Positions 10,879-22,636 of a DNA stretch of 29,121 nucleotides are shown one piece after another. Positions within the stretch are counted from its first letter, which is position 1; the number at the start of each line of letters is the position of its first letter. Origin of the DNA: Ichthyophonus hoferi (lineage: Eukaryota; Opisthokonta; Ichthyosporea; Ichthyophonida; Ichthyophonidae); the NCBI GenBank assembly GCA_002751075.1, contig NAOQ01000487.1, positions 12,599 to 41,719 of the forward strand. Reading direction: 5' to 3'. The position numbers were made by a program, and so were the translations under genes. The notes beneath the pieces were generated by a model. The model was not told the DNA's origin. It saw only the letters and a list, made by a program, of their open reading frames with translations, and searched no databases.

Positions 10879-10987
10879 TTGATCGAGAAAATCATATATA
10901 ATTTTGATCAGGAAAAATATTGTTTTAATCGAGACAGTTGTAATTTTGATCGCGAAACTTACCGTTTGGTTCGAGAAGTCCTTGCTG
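10879..10987 (+). repeat. Degenerate 21-bp repeat, five units
   Basis: Units begin with TTGATCGAGAAA-like words (TTGATCGAG, TTGATCAGG, TTAATCGAG, TTGATCGCG, TGGTTCGAG) spaced 25, 21, 21 and about 21 bp. The period is a multiple of three and about two DNA helical turns. No coding function is supported. Confidence 0.55.
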
Positions 10988-11133
10988 ATGGACTGAGTTG
11001 GCATTATGTGTACCAATAGCTCGTCTTGCAACTGCTAGGAGAAGTTAGAGCAGTCTATATTTTTATTGGGGCAACTGGGTGCTTTAACAACAGTGTTACC
11101 TGATTATTAGCCAACAACCGGCTGCCCAACTAA

Positions 11134-11421
11134 CTGCGCTCTCTTGGTCTTATCAATCTTGTGGGCCTAGTCCTCAACTCTTGCTCACTTAAGAATAAAA
11201 ATGCATTAGCATATCTGTACTCCATTTATGCAATATGCAATAGAAAAACTTTAAACACCTCTTATTTAGTATTCCCCGTCCTTTTAAACGAATCTAGGTT
11301 AGAGGAACACTCCCACCTCTGCTTACTATTCCCAACAGTAATTAGTCGACTCAAACAGGTTATAAACGCTAGAATCTACGAGTCATTTTTAATCGCACCG
11401 CAAAGTCAATATAATATGTGA
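11134..11421 (+). CDS. Unrecognised open frame (hypothetical)
   Basis: The frame is open for 95 codons from an in-frame TAA at 11131 to TGA at 11419-11421, without an ATG near its start. It reads as a mixed Leu/Ser/Asn-rich peptide (for example LEEHSHLCLLFP). No domain, signal peptide or splice boundary is evident. Being open this long in AT-rich DNA is somewhat unusual, but it could be chance or an eroded piece of a mobile element next to the repeat mosaic. Confidence 0.15.
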   Translation: MRSLGLINLVGLVLNSCSLKNKNALAYLYSIYAICNRKTLNTSYLVFPVLLNESRLEEHSHLCLLFPTVISRLKQVINARIYESFLIAPQSQYNM

Positions 11422-12288
11422 CAATAATTGGCTAATACAACTTGGGGTACTATTATTTTCTCAGTTCCCCAGTCATAGGAATCTTTAGGATTGATCCAAA
11501 AGCCACTGTTGAACCTAATACCTAATACTTAATAATTGGATATATTGGTATGTGACAAGTAATGGTATAGAAGGAATAAGAAAAACTTACAGAGTAATGA
11601 AACACATGTTAGTAATATGGAAAGCAGGATATCTTTATAACTCAAATAACAATAAAATTCTTTCAAATAATGAAATCGGTGTAAATAATTGTAGTATTCG
11701 TTGAAGCTATATTTCAAATTCCTACCTTGATGTGAGAGTAGTAACCAATATCGAAGATAAGGTGGAGAACATTTTGATGTCGTGATAGCTAATTAATTAG
11801 TAATAGCAATGCACAATTAGATACACGTGTACCCTAAATTTAGTCAGCTTTGGAGCAGTAAGCGGTGGTCGGTGGTTATTAACACGTGCGCAAATGCACT
11901 TGCCTCTAACTGTCAGTCTTGGGCACATTGAGGTTACATAAATTTTTGAGTTTCTTACTAATACTAGTATGATTAGTAGGGATTGAGTGTTAAATGTGTG
12001 GTTCCTTAATGCATAGCTTACGATCTGAAGAATTAGACGCTGGATCCAATCAACTACTACTCGGCCTCCTCATACTACGCCTTTTATAATTGGATTTTTT
12101 CCATAAAATTAGAAAAGAGGACAAATAATTTTATCAAGACTCTTGGCTCACATACCAACAACTTATGAGCCAATGAGCACATGGGTTCCAAAAACTCAAA
12201 GATTAATTGGGATATTTTATGCTATGACGGTATCTTGTCACTCAGATTCTAGAGCGAATCAATTAGAAGCCAAGTCTAGATAGTCAAA
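11422..12288. other. Gene-free AT-rich spacer
   Basis: Only short unconvincing frames occur here. A 62-codon minus-strand frame at 11529-11717 is Tyr/Leu-rich, as expected of AT-rich DNA. No repeats or motifs stand out. Confidence 0.5.
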
Positions 12289-12721
12289 ATGCAGTATTCA
12301 ATTACCTATTCTAACGCCTTTCATTCCACTACTGGCCCAGAAAAATTAACTATACGATATTTACTTGGAGATCCCAAAACCTGTGGGCAAGTAGAACTAC
12401 CACATATTATTATACCAGGTAAATGAATAAAAGATGTATGTTTATATATATTATCTTTTATGAAACGCAATTGAAAAGATTTGTAATGAAAACATATTTA
12501 TGAGCCGATATTTAAGGCCTAGTGTATCTACTACCTACAAAGGGCTTAGGACAATGCTTCATTTCTGCTAGGAGTAGAGTTTACCTACCTATCAATTTAT
12601 ACCTGATGATTTTAAAAATAATAAACAAGCTTACAATGAATACTTAATTCAGGGTATGTGCCCTTTTTATTTATTATTACCGAGTTGCTGTGTTCCAGAC
12701 ACAAATGTGCAACAGGGGTAG
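12289..12721 (+). CDS. Candidate two-exon small protein (hypothetical)
   Basis: An ATG at 12289 opens 43 codons with a balanced composition (for example GPEKLTIRYLLGDPKT) ending at CCAG|GTAAAT, a possible donor (12419). A plausible acceptor TGTTCCAG| at 12698 lets the split codon join as GAC and the frame close after DTNVQQG at TAG 12719-12721, giving about 51 residues. I recognise no family. The support is two splice-like signals and composition only, so this may be chance. Confidence 0.2.
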
Positions 12722-13134
12722 AAAGGAACTAATCAGTTCCAGTATTTTCTCAATATTTTTGAGTTTAATATTATTTACAGGTACTATTTGCAGTTTTTAT
12801 GGAGTATTATTTAATATCTCAGAAAATCTAAGCGCCATCCTTGGCCTGTTATCCCTTAGCATCCCAAATAACAAACAAACGCTAGTAAGATATTGAATGA
12901 GATCTGAACTTCGATATCAAATCTTGACCAATGGCTCAATAGACTGAAATATTTTTTAACCTTAAAATGCCAATACTATGAAATAAATTTTTATATACAT
13001 TCCTACGAACATATTATATCTTGTTATTGTCAAAGTCGGGATTTGCACCTACAAATTGTTATTTGGGAAGGATTTTAGAACACAAATAAAAGTATACTTC
13101 TAATGCACAAAGTATTAGTGCCTATAATATCTCG
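12722..13134. other. 3' flank of the LIM-homeobox gene, no gene seen
   Basis: This would hold the 3' UTR of the minus-strand LIM-homeobox gene. I could not pick out a convincing minus-strand AATAAA, so the transcript end is undefined. A plus-strand 68-codon frame (12690-12896) overlaps its left part and is not supported. Confidence 0.4.
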
Positions 13135-16100
13135 TTAAAAGCCTAAATTAAATGAATCCATACTACCCATTCCAAACGAGTTGGAGGGGTCAACAAGGGA
13201 TCCCAAGTGACCTAGATTCCCTGTCGGTGCCAAGTCAATCATTTTCTTCCTCATCACAACTGAAAAGAAAAGAAAAAAATTAGTATACTTCATCGGCTTC
13301 CAGTGTCTTATAATATTACTTATGTTAGAAATATATCACCTTTTTACGCACAACCAACCATCTTGGCTCGATATCAAATAAACAATGATAACATTGGGCT
13401 TATTATAGCTCCAACACAGCGAAATAGTAATTATAATACAGTGAGGTAATAACTGCAATATAGTCGGATATTCACTATAACACGGTAGGATAATAACTGT
13501 AACATATATTAACCCTTCCAATTTCAAATGATTAAAGATTGAATTAACTAACGCACAAGAGTTACAAGATTATTAACTGCGAATGAACACATAGGCCAAA
13601 ATAATGATAACAAGTGGTGATGCAATGATCAGTCTTATATTAGTTAATTGTATACTAAATTGATTTGTCAAAACATAGTATATGGTATGTGAGCATTTAT
13701 ATCTTGTCCCAGCATTCTTTAGTTACACCCACTGAACAATATACACAAACATAATCACGTATTCAAAGTCAATACATAATTTAATCATTCTTACCTGGTG
13801 AAGATGCAGCAGAAGTTATTTCACCGTCACGCTGTAAATTATAAAAAAATTCAAACGAGTGATGCCAAGTAGAATTATGGTTTAAGTTGAAATAGATAGG
13901 CGAAGGGGGAAAGGAAGGGGAGAAGGAAATATTTGTAAGTACATATTATCCCTTTGTCTCTCATTAGCCTTAAACCCAAAAATACTATTACTTACTATTA
14001 ACCTCTTATAACATATTCAAGTCATACCTACCCTTAACTAGTATTATCAAGTTACTTAATATCATGATTAATATACCTGATATGGTGTGCGTGATCTAGT
14101 GTCTCTTAGTTGCAAAGTTTTGGGTCGATGAACAGGGGCTGTGAGATCTTCCAGAGACTCTAAAAGCTGCGTAGCCAAGAGGAGAGATAGAGGTCAATTG
14201 ACACTCAGCATATTTTCTACTACAATTTACTTCATTTCTTTTCTATTTTATTACATGCAATAGTTGCAACCAGTCAATCTATCTCAAAAACAAAATAATT
14301 GGCATATGAGCAGTGGATTGAGATAATGAAAATCAGGAAAAATTTACAAATCGATATTTTTTTTAAAAAAGAGTAAACGAAAGAGAGATCCAAAGACAAG
14401 CAACTTACATTAGGTAATGATTGTGTAGAGCATAAAGACATCTCACTGTTTGAAAATAATGAAGGACTGTTCAAGCAGCAGAGATCATTATTAACAAAGG
14501 AAGATGTGTTAGCTATACCTAGGCCGCCACCGGTCATATTACGGGCAATGAAGGAAGAGCTGTCATTCATGTTTCCGTTTAAGTTAATATCTGAATGACC
14601 AAAATTTGGAGAAACTAAATTATCCATGGAGGGAATGGGGTTAGAAAGATTATTCTGGTTTTCTGCCTTAGAGGCATTGCATACTGACTCAAGCAACAAG
14701 GCTAGACTGGGATCGTTCTGCATGCTGAGTTCAAAATCAGATAGAATGGAGTTGTCGGAAAGGAAGTTGGTTCCTGATAAATCCAATAAGGCCTGTTGTA
14801 GGTGAACGAAAGCAAAATATTATGAGTACACAAAAGTAGAAGATATGCATGAGATATATATGAATATGAACATAACAAAGGTAAGATGCACCTGAAATAG
14901 ACATTTTAAGCAATATAAATCAACAAATTTTAAAAAAATATAGAAACATACATTGGTTGACAGGTCGTTAGTATTTTTGTCCTCCATAAGCATAGAGTTT
15001 GGTGTAGTCATTGGTGATCCGGCCAAAGGAAGACTATCAAGGGACCCATGATTCAAAATTAACCCTCGAGAGTTATATGGGCTGCATAGGTTAGCCAGCT
15101 GTGGGGAGCTAAATGAACTCGTCGCAGATGAACTTAGATCCAGAGTTCCTGAACAGCTCTGCATATGGGAGAGGAAAATAAAAATATTATTTTAGTAAAA
15201 GTATGACATGACAATCATAAGAAAGGTATTTGAGTTAACAGGCTAAAAAGGGTTAAATAGAGCAGTTATACAAAGGGAATTGTTGAAACCTTCGCAAAAT
15301 ACTGAAAGACGAATACAGGAGTGAGTATAACCTAGAAAATGGAAACCAATGCAAATTTGAATGAATGAACATACATATAGAGTGATTAAAAATCCAAAAA
15401 AAAAGTTTGGAATACAAAGAAAGAGGAGGTCTCATACATCGAGTGAAGACGAGAATATGTTGTTATTCATGTTGTTTGACTGCATCAATTGCACGGATGC
15501 CATGCGGTTGACCAAGTCCAAGTCTGATTGACTGGTGCTATTGATAGACATATTACTGAACATGTTGGTCTGTAGGAATTCATTATTTTTAGTATGTACT
15601 TAAGGCCACTATAAACCACAATATTTAATTTACTGCAACTATATATCTTCAATCAATTTTTATAGTTTACCAACATACGAGAAAGCATACAAAAATATAT
15701 AATTTCAAAAATTACTTGTCAGTATCTCTATATAAAAATATTTGTAAATCTTTGGTCACTGAAAATAAAAATACATACCGGCATTTGTGGAGATATGGGT
15801 TGGAAATTCATGTTAAAGGATGTAGGAGAGGGTGGGTACAACATAGGGCCCATTGACATCATGGATGAAGCCATAAAATCGCCAGAATTCATACGGCCAT
15901 GAGATCGAGGACTGTTGGCATGACTAAAAAAAAGGTCAGTATCTAATCTAACAGATACTGATAGATGTATATTCTATACATCACATATATACACCTAGAT
16001 ATATGTTAATACTCAGATCCTTCAAATAAATGGTAAAAAATACGCACACTACAATAGGAAGCAAAAGGAATAGAGTAAAGTCAAACTTACAGTTCTTTAC

Positions 16101-18975
16101 TGAGCTTGGCATCTGATTTTCGGCGACTGGCCCTCTTATTCTGAAACCAAACTTGAACTACTCTTTTTGGTAGTCCTAAGTCTAGAGCCACTTGAGCCCG
16201 TTGTATAGGGTCTGGTGTTGGATTATTTTCAAAATACAGTTTGAGACCATTGGATTGTTCCTCTGAAATAGCCGTTCTTTGCCTCTTTCCATTGAGTATT
16301 TTTTCTTTTTCCCTGTCATCGGTATATGCTGATCCTAATAAGGCATCCTAAAGGGCGTAATGTAAGTGGTAAATATAGAAACTATTTATGCTCTGATCTA
16401 CACATTTAAGCATTGAGATTAGTGCAGTGCAGCTATTCAAACATATGTCATTCTATCTTCTAATTTAGTTCATTTTCATGTTTATAAAAACAAAAAGAGT
16501 ATTATGAGGCACTGTTTCCATTATAACCTTTGCATAAATAACATATGTTGTACTAATGTAAATAGATGGTATGGAAGGATGCAGAAATAAATTTAACGAA
16601 CAACATGTTTGTTAAACAGACCAGCTGGCACTTACCCCAACTTTCTTTTCGTCCTTGTCTTTTTTGCCTGTAAAAAGAGAGACAAAACCGGTTATTTATC
16701 CATTGACGAATAGGATCACCTTTTTTAATACAAAAAAATATTATTTGATAGCCATGTATGCAATCTTTACATATATATCTTTTCTCAAGCCTATGAAAAT
16801 CCTTACTGCATTCATTCGGTTTACTTGTATGCATGCCATATATTCAAAACTGCTGTCAAATTACTTATGTATCACGACTGGCTATATTTACGTTTTTTCT
16901 AATGAAGCCAAACCTTATTCCACCCACTCCTACTTACTATCTAAAAACTTGTTAACAGCATGTCCATAGTCGACCATACAGTAGAGTTCGTTGCCCTTGA
17001 GCGCAAACCTTTCGCCGGATAGGATTACCTAAGGGTTTGTTGTTGGCTTCGGGTTAGTACAATATAAATACATTAGATTGCAGATATGTTAGAAGAAAAT
17101 AAAATGAAACATTGAAATGTAATTTAAATAACATGACATATATAATGCATGTAATGCATCAAGAAAGTAGAACGTTTATATATAATTATAACAATTATAA
17201 ATTAAATTATAATTTATGTCTTTTATATGCCTTTAAAATATGTAAATAAGATAACTATGGGGAAACCCTAAAATGCTTAGATGGCTCTTACAGATCACCA
17301 ATCCAAATCGACTTAACAGAATCAAAATTCTCTTTTAATATATTGAAATCAAATCGAACGGAATTGACGCGAACCCTCGGCTGAATTAGAGTGGACATTA
17401 CTTAAAGATCAGCACTTAATATGGCACGATAAACATTGCATTAAAATATAGCGACGTTATCGTTGACTGATTGGTACGTACACTATTTCTCCTTCACTTA
17501 TTACCAATTTTATTGCCATTAAATTTTTTTAATCACCTAAACTAGGAATAGTGAGATATAAAAGAACTAGTTATTACTACCTGCGGAAGTAAATCTTATA
17601 TGAATTAAGTTAAAACGCTGTAGTAGTATATAAACTGCAATAACAAAGGTTAACGTTTTAAAAGTTTGGAGTAAAAAATTACCACTTTATTAATAAATAA
17701 TAAAGTATACGTATACAAGTATATAAATACGTATGATATACTAATACAAAACAATGGGGTAGAGGTGGTATATATTGTACAATATAGGAGGACAGGGGGG
17801 TAAAGATAAATCAACGTATATACATACCCCGTCACATTTGATGCATTTAAAGCATTCGGGATGGTAGAGACGGTCCTTGGCATTCATAACTTGGGCAGTA
17901 TTAGGGAGGCCACAGCCTGCACATTTACTGAGATACATTTCTGTATAATGTTTTTGACAGTACGGTAAACCTTCCTTCTCGTAAAATGTTTGCCACAAGG
18001 TTTGTTTACATACTGTACACATAAGACACTTGGTATGCCATGTCTGCATGTAGGGGTAGTATATATGTAGTGTGAGTAGAGAGAAGAGAAATCAAGACAT
18101 AACTTAAAAAAAAAAACATTTTGGGATATATCTGTTTCAATAATAAATATGCAATATTATGCTGCCACATAATCATGAATTTATTTCTAGTGATGGGTTG
18201 GAAAAATATGGTGGAAGAGGAATGAGTAAGCTATGATATAATGTAATATAATATAATTATACCTTATCTGTAGTTTCCAGGAAATCTGAATCTATTATTA
18301 TCCCTCCACAGCCCGCACATGATGACGTCAGATGATTTGTATCTGTAAGGATTAGTACAGAAATTAAGAATGCTAACCTATGGTTAGATAGATAAGGAAT
18401 ATACAAATACCTACATATATACATACACACATCCCTCCTGACTTAGAATATACTCACTCGTATCAAAAATAGCATTTATATAGTGCAAAATGTTTCAGAA
18501 AATTACCAGGAATATTGTATATATACAGCACATTAAACACATATGCTAAAATAATAATGTAATAAATAAAAATAAACACTTATATCACATATATATTAAA
18601 AACATATAAAAAGTATTAAAACAACCATTTGACAAACACTCCAAGTAAGAACACATCTAAGTAGTAACACAAATCTTCCTATATATGGTCCAATATGCGA
18701 GTAACATAACAGTGTTGAGGATGAATAACAAGAGAGAGGCGCACTTGTACGTGTGCAATTATTCTATGTTAATGAATTAAATTCATGAGACAAACGGAAC
18801 TGTATATATGTAGTTGCAATGACATCAACATCTGGGGACCCTGGTTAAAATAATAAAATATAGAATATTCACCTGTGCCATCTGTAACGTTTTTTTGAAC
18901 ATCTGATTTCACCTGTATTGGCGTCAGGTCTAGTGGTGCAGGCTTTTTTTTCAGTGTTGCGTTTGCTTGTTCCAT
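13135..18975 (-). CDS. LIM-homeodomain transcription factor, complete, 13 exons
   Basis: Exons in transcript order: 18975-18873, 18342-18263, 18043-17828, 17028-16938, 16667-16636, 16347-16091, 15923-15779, 15569-15438, 15158-14952, 14792-14409, 14157-14077, 13831-13795, 13220-13135 (TAA). All are GT-AG and in phase, 1851 nt, 616 residues. An in-frame stop precedes the ATG. LIM1 (43-93) has zinc ligands C43, C46, H64, C67, C70, C73, C90, H93. LIM2 (102-153) has C102, C105, H122, C125, C128, C131, C150, D153. A Lys/Asp-rich linker precedes the homeodomain (194-253), whose helix 3 reads VVQVWFQNKRASRRK, with W48, F49, Q50, N51 and R53 intact. The homeobox lies in one exon. Residues 260-616 are rich in Ser, Asn, Met and Pro with no known domain. 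LIM-homeodomain factors bind DNA in the nucleus and recruit LDB cofactors through the LIM pair. The subfamily is unclear: WFQNKR resembles Islet, the rest does not. Confidence 0.95.
13412..13504. repeat. Degenerate 21-23 bp repeat in the last introns of the LIM-homeobox gene
   Basis: About four imperfect units built on AACACAG(T/C)GNNNTAATAACTG, for example TACAGTGAGGTAATAACTG and ACACGGTAGGATAATAACTG. It lies in the intron between exons 13831-13795 and 13220-13135. Confidence 0.5.
14158..14161 (-). promoter_or_regulatory. AGAG tandem splice acceptor in LIM-homeobox gene
   Basis: Read on the minus strand the intron ends TTTTAGAG|TCTCTGG. Use of the second AG keeps the frame for all 27 codons of the exon and into the last two exons. 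Use of the first AG, two bases earlier, shifts frame and stops after 17 codons (ending DPKLCN). The in-frame choice is the basis of the exon start given for the gene. Confidence 0.5.
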
Positions 18976-20719
18976 GTTTTCAACTCTAGAATACCCAGAA
19001 AGTTCATGTTAAAAGAGACGGAAGAAAGCTGCAGCTGCAAAAAAACATTTACTATTGCGGGAGAAATAATATACTTGAAAAAAAAAAAAAAAACAGCTTA
19101 AGTTGTTTAAGATTTATTAGTATGTTTACCTGTGTAAATTATTTAATAATTATTCTGAAAATCATATTAGGCACTTGCATAGCAACAAAGGTAGCTAATG
19201 CTTTAATATATATTTTTATTTATTGTTTAGCTTAGCGTTCTTATTAATTATTGACTATAATATTTTTTACTTTTGGTATGAATATAAATAGAAATACTTG
19301 CATAGTCTAATTACACAATAAAAGTTGATTATAACAAGCACAAGTACAGGTACACTGGACAACGTACACGTGTTGTGCTAAACTTTAATATAAACAGGAA
19401 CATGTTTCTTACCTCAAGAAAATAGTTAGTTTTTTATACAGACCCAAAAGAAATATGCAAACGCACAACCTAGCAGGTTTAAGCTTCTTTCAAAGTTTCC
19501 TTTGGCGTACTCGTTTGTAGTTATTGTTTCGGTGTTCTAAAAATTCATGTATGACTTTCACTGAAATACTTTATATTGTTCACTATAAAAAACTAATGTC
19601 GATAAATATAAGAATGATATGTTTAAGAAACATGTACAATTGCGACGTTATTTTAAAACGCAGAAAGGGTACCTGTTTAAAATGACTTTACGACTCAACA
19701 GATTACTACAAACAGTATATATACGCTAAATAAAAACCACGTATGTGATTGTAGCTGATGTCTCCTAACGGCGAATAGGATGTTATTTGAAATAATTGCA
19801 GTTGCCTTGTTAACCAATAGAAAGACCTCTTTGGGGCTTGTGTGAACTTTGTTTTCCTAGCCTGTCCAATCTATAAATATATATTTATAGCACAACATTA
19901 TTTATAGATCCCGTTATTTTAGAATTATCATATTTATAAATTATTATTATTTCTGAGCTTCTAATACTCAGATAAAATAAAAAATTGAACAGGGTTGTAA
20001 TATCTAAGTTGCCAAATATTTTTATTAAAACTGTAGCACGTAACTTATTTTATTTATTTTTCATTGACTGAAATTGCGTGCACTCAATCAACATCAGCTC
20101 TCGCATGTACTTCAAAGATTCAAAGATTAAGTTATTTTTTAACCAATACATTTACTCTATTGCAGAGTCAAATAAAGAATGCACGCATTTTGTTAATTGG
20201 ATACTCCAATTGTTTATTTGTTCATTTGTTCACGATGAGTTATCAGTCAGGAAATCTGGAAAATCTATCAACTAAAGGGAAACTACACGAAAAAGATAGC
20301 TGCTGTATTTAACTCGAGCTCACGATATCTTTGTAAGAAAATTCCGTACCACCATATCATATCTTATATCATATCATATCGTATAAATTCGTGAATTTTA
20401 AGGGTGTTATAATAGCGTATATAACTGAGCTATTAAATAATTATTTATGTAAAACTATGTACTTATCAAGCAGGATACGTAGTTATAAGTATAAGAACCA
20501 ATGACACCACGTGGCTTTTGCATTCTACGCTACAAATGATCAGTAGGCCACGTTGATCCATCCCCAATAGGCGGCGAGGCGCATACAGTTTGACATATTT
20601 TTTAAAGAAGTTAAACTTATTATTGGATTAGCAGTTCACTATTTCAAATCAAATTCCCTGAAAAGGGCTAGTGAAGCGATTAAATAAGGAAACCCTTTAA
20701 TTCAATCAATTTGACTCAC
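18976..20719. other. Upstream flank of the LIM-homeobox gene, no gene seen
   Basis: A run of about 17 A lies near 19077-19093. A perfect 20-bp palindrome, CTATAAATATATATTTATAG (19871-19890), contains TATAAATA on both strands, with a CCAATAG about 60 bp to its left. An ATATC repeat lies at 20352-20385. Promoter and 5' UTR exons of the LIM-homeobox gene are expected here, but none can be fixed. Confidence 0.4.
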
Positions 20720-20910
20720 CTGGGAAACTTTTTTTCTAGGCCCCATCTGGTCTTAGGTAGACCAATAGAAATGGGCAAAGAAAGATGCTTATGATGCATA
20801 ATTATGTATTTGCTCTTGTGAACTTCAAAATTGGCGAAACTCGGATGCCTATGGCGCGGAGAGCTGTAGTTATTTGTGCATTTGTGGCATAAGCAAATGA
20901 TTGGACTCAT
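20720..20910 (-). CDS. Candidate 5' exon of an unknown minus-strand transcript
   Basis: A 63-codon ATG-initiated frame runs into CAG|GTGAGT, a near-perfect donor (GT at 20719-20718). It starts MSPIICLCHKC, with a C-x-C-x2-C cluster, and is His/Lys-rich. It ends in phase 2, so it cannot join directly to exon 2 of the LIM-homeobox gene, which needs phase 1. It might be a 5' exon used non-coding, a separate small gene, or chance. No family recognised. Confidence 0.2.
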
Positions 20911-21067
20911 CTCCTCAACTTATACATCGGTGCATATAATAGAGTAGTAACATACACGAAAAGTATCCTAGAATTATGAATAGCACAGGGTTAAAAAATA
21001 ACTTATTAAAAAAAGCCACAATATCAATAGTGCGCTGGCAAAGTTATTGCGCTTAGTGATAATGAAT

Positions 21068-21840
21068 CTAAGAGGAGTGAGCCCAAAGATATCTTGATTA
21101 ATCCTTTCTACACTATCTGATTCCCGGATTGTCATGTCACACAGATTAAAGTTCTTTGGTTTATATAATGAAGCACACGCTTCACAGCACATACACCAGG
21201 CACGAGTTATCTTAAGTATTTTTAGGTACCAGGCAAGATAGCACTAATACAATAAGCTAGAGTATTTTTAAACGTTATTTTAGTAATTATAATATTATAA
21301 TGGATGTAGGAGAAATGGTCTCAGGCTCGGTCAATTTAATCTTATCAGTTATAGCAGGATAACTGGTCGAATTTTCTTTTTTTTTTTAAAAAGATGTGCA
21401 GTCTGGTCTTTAGCAGTGTTAAGAGGCTGGTGCCAAAGAGAGAAACAGACATTTTACACACGATTATTTAAATGTATTCAAAGCCAGAAAACACCAAAAA
21501 GGAAAAATAACACAATTTTACAAATGTTGATCCGGCTACGGTTGAAGTAACCCCGTATTTAAAAACTGCAGGAAGGTATCTAATATATATTTTCTATAGA
21601 ACTGTCTGTAAAGCAAGTTAATATCAGTAAAGAAGCCAATGCTCAATGCTCGAGACAGTCGAGGCAAAAAATATAAGATTTAGAGATATGGATTTATGGT
21701 AATGGATCAACTAATTGTGTAGATGAATTCAGTCACTATAAGGTGTAGGTAAATGGGTAATGTATTGGTACGAAGCTCAGGAATACAAAGCAAATGAAAG
21801 GCCTCCAAGATAGAATATTTTCGCTTCACAACGGAGCCAC
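21068..21840. repeat. Tandem duplication unit 1 (about 770 bp)
   Basis: The unit aligns end to end with 21841-22636. Shared blocks include CCCGGATTGTCAT, TTTTTAAACGTTATTTTAGT, CAGTTATAGCAGGATAACTG, GTGCAGTCTGG, CAGTAAAGAAGCCAATGCTC and AAGCTCAGGAATACAAAG. It contains a 72-codon minus-strand frame not conserved in unit 2, arguing against coding. No terminal inverted repeats seen. Confidence 0.8.
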
Positions 21841-22636
21841 TAAGAGGTGAGTCTAAAATTAATCTAGATGACAAGTCCACTAAGGTAGGCTTAGCGATAC
21901 TCTACACTATCTGACTCCCGGATTGTCATACAGATTAAGGCTCTTTGGTTGGTTGATACAATGAGTCAATGAGTCACATACTTCCAGCAACACCAGACAC
22001 GAGTCATCTCAAGTATTTTTTGATACCAGGCAAGATATCACTAGTACAGTAAGTATGAATATTTTTAAACGTTATTTTAGTAATTATAACATTATAAGGG
22101 ATGTAGAAAAAAAGGTCTTAGGTTCAGTCAATTTAATCTTATCAGTTATAGCAGGATAACTGGTTGAACTTTCAATTTTTTTTAAAAAAGATGTGCAGTC
22201 TGGTTTATGCTATCAAGAAGCCTTTACGAGTGTGAAGAGGCTGGTCCCAAAGGGAGAAACATACATTTTATACACCATTATTTAAATGTATCGCGACCCC
22301 CAAAACACCAAAAAAAGAAAATAACAATATTGCAAATGTTGATCTGGTTATGGTTGACGCAACCCCGTATTCAAAAACTGCAGGAGGGTATCCGACATAT
22401 ATTTTCTAGAGAACTGAGTCTGTAAACGAATTTAAAATCAGTAAAGAAGCCAATGCTCGAGCCAGACCAGGCTAAAGATGAAAGACGGATATATGGATTC
22501 ATGGTAATGGAGCAGCTAATTATGTAGACGAATTCAGGTGTAGGAAATAGGTATTGTATTGGTCCGAAGCTCAGGAATACAAAGCCAATGACAGGCCTCC
22601 AAAATCGAGTATCTTCGCTTCATAACGGAGTCACCT
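21841..22636. repeat. Tandem duplication unit 2
   Basis: Second, diverged copy directly adjoining unit 1 in the same orientation. By eye the two differ at roughly one in five to six positions plus small indels, so the duplication is old. It sits between ATG3's 3' end and the presumed promoter side of the LIM-homeobox gene. Confidence 0.8.

Noticed and set aside
16553-16969. Overlapping frames on both strands, 93 and 104 codons
   Set aside because: They span introns and exons of the LIM-homeobox gene; only the exons at 16636-16667 and 16938-17028 are supported.
19871-19890. Perfect palindrome containing TATAAATA as a LIM-homeobox core promoter
   Set aside because: It is about 900 bp from the start codon, symmetrical, and AT palindromes are expected by chance here; kept only as a note on the spacer.
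20974-21192. 72-codon minus-strand frame with Cys residues and a hydrophobic end
   Set aside because: It partly overlaps tandem unit 1, and the corresponding stretch of unit 2 is not open, so there is no sign of coding constraint.
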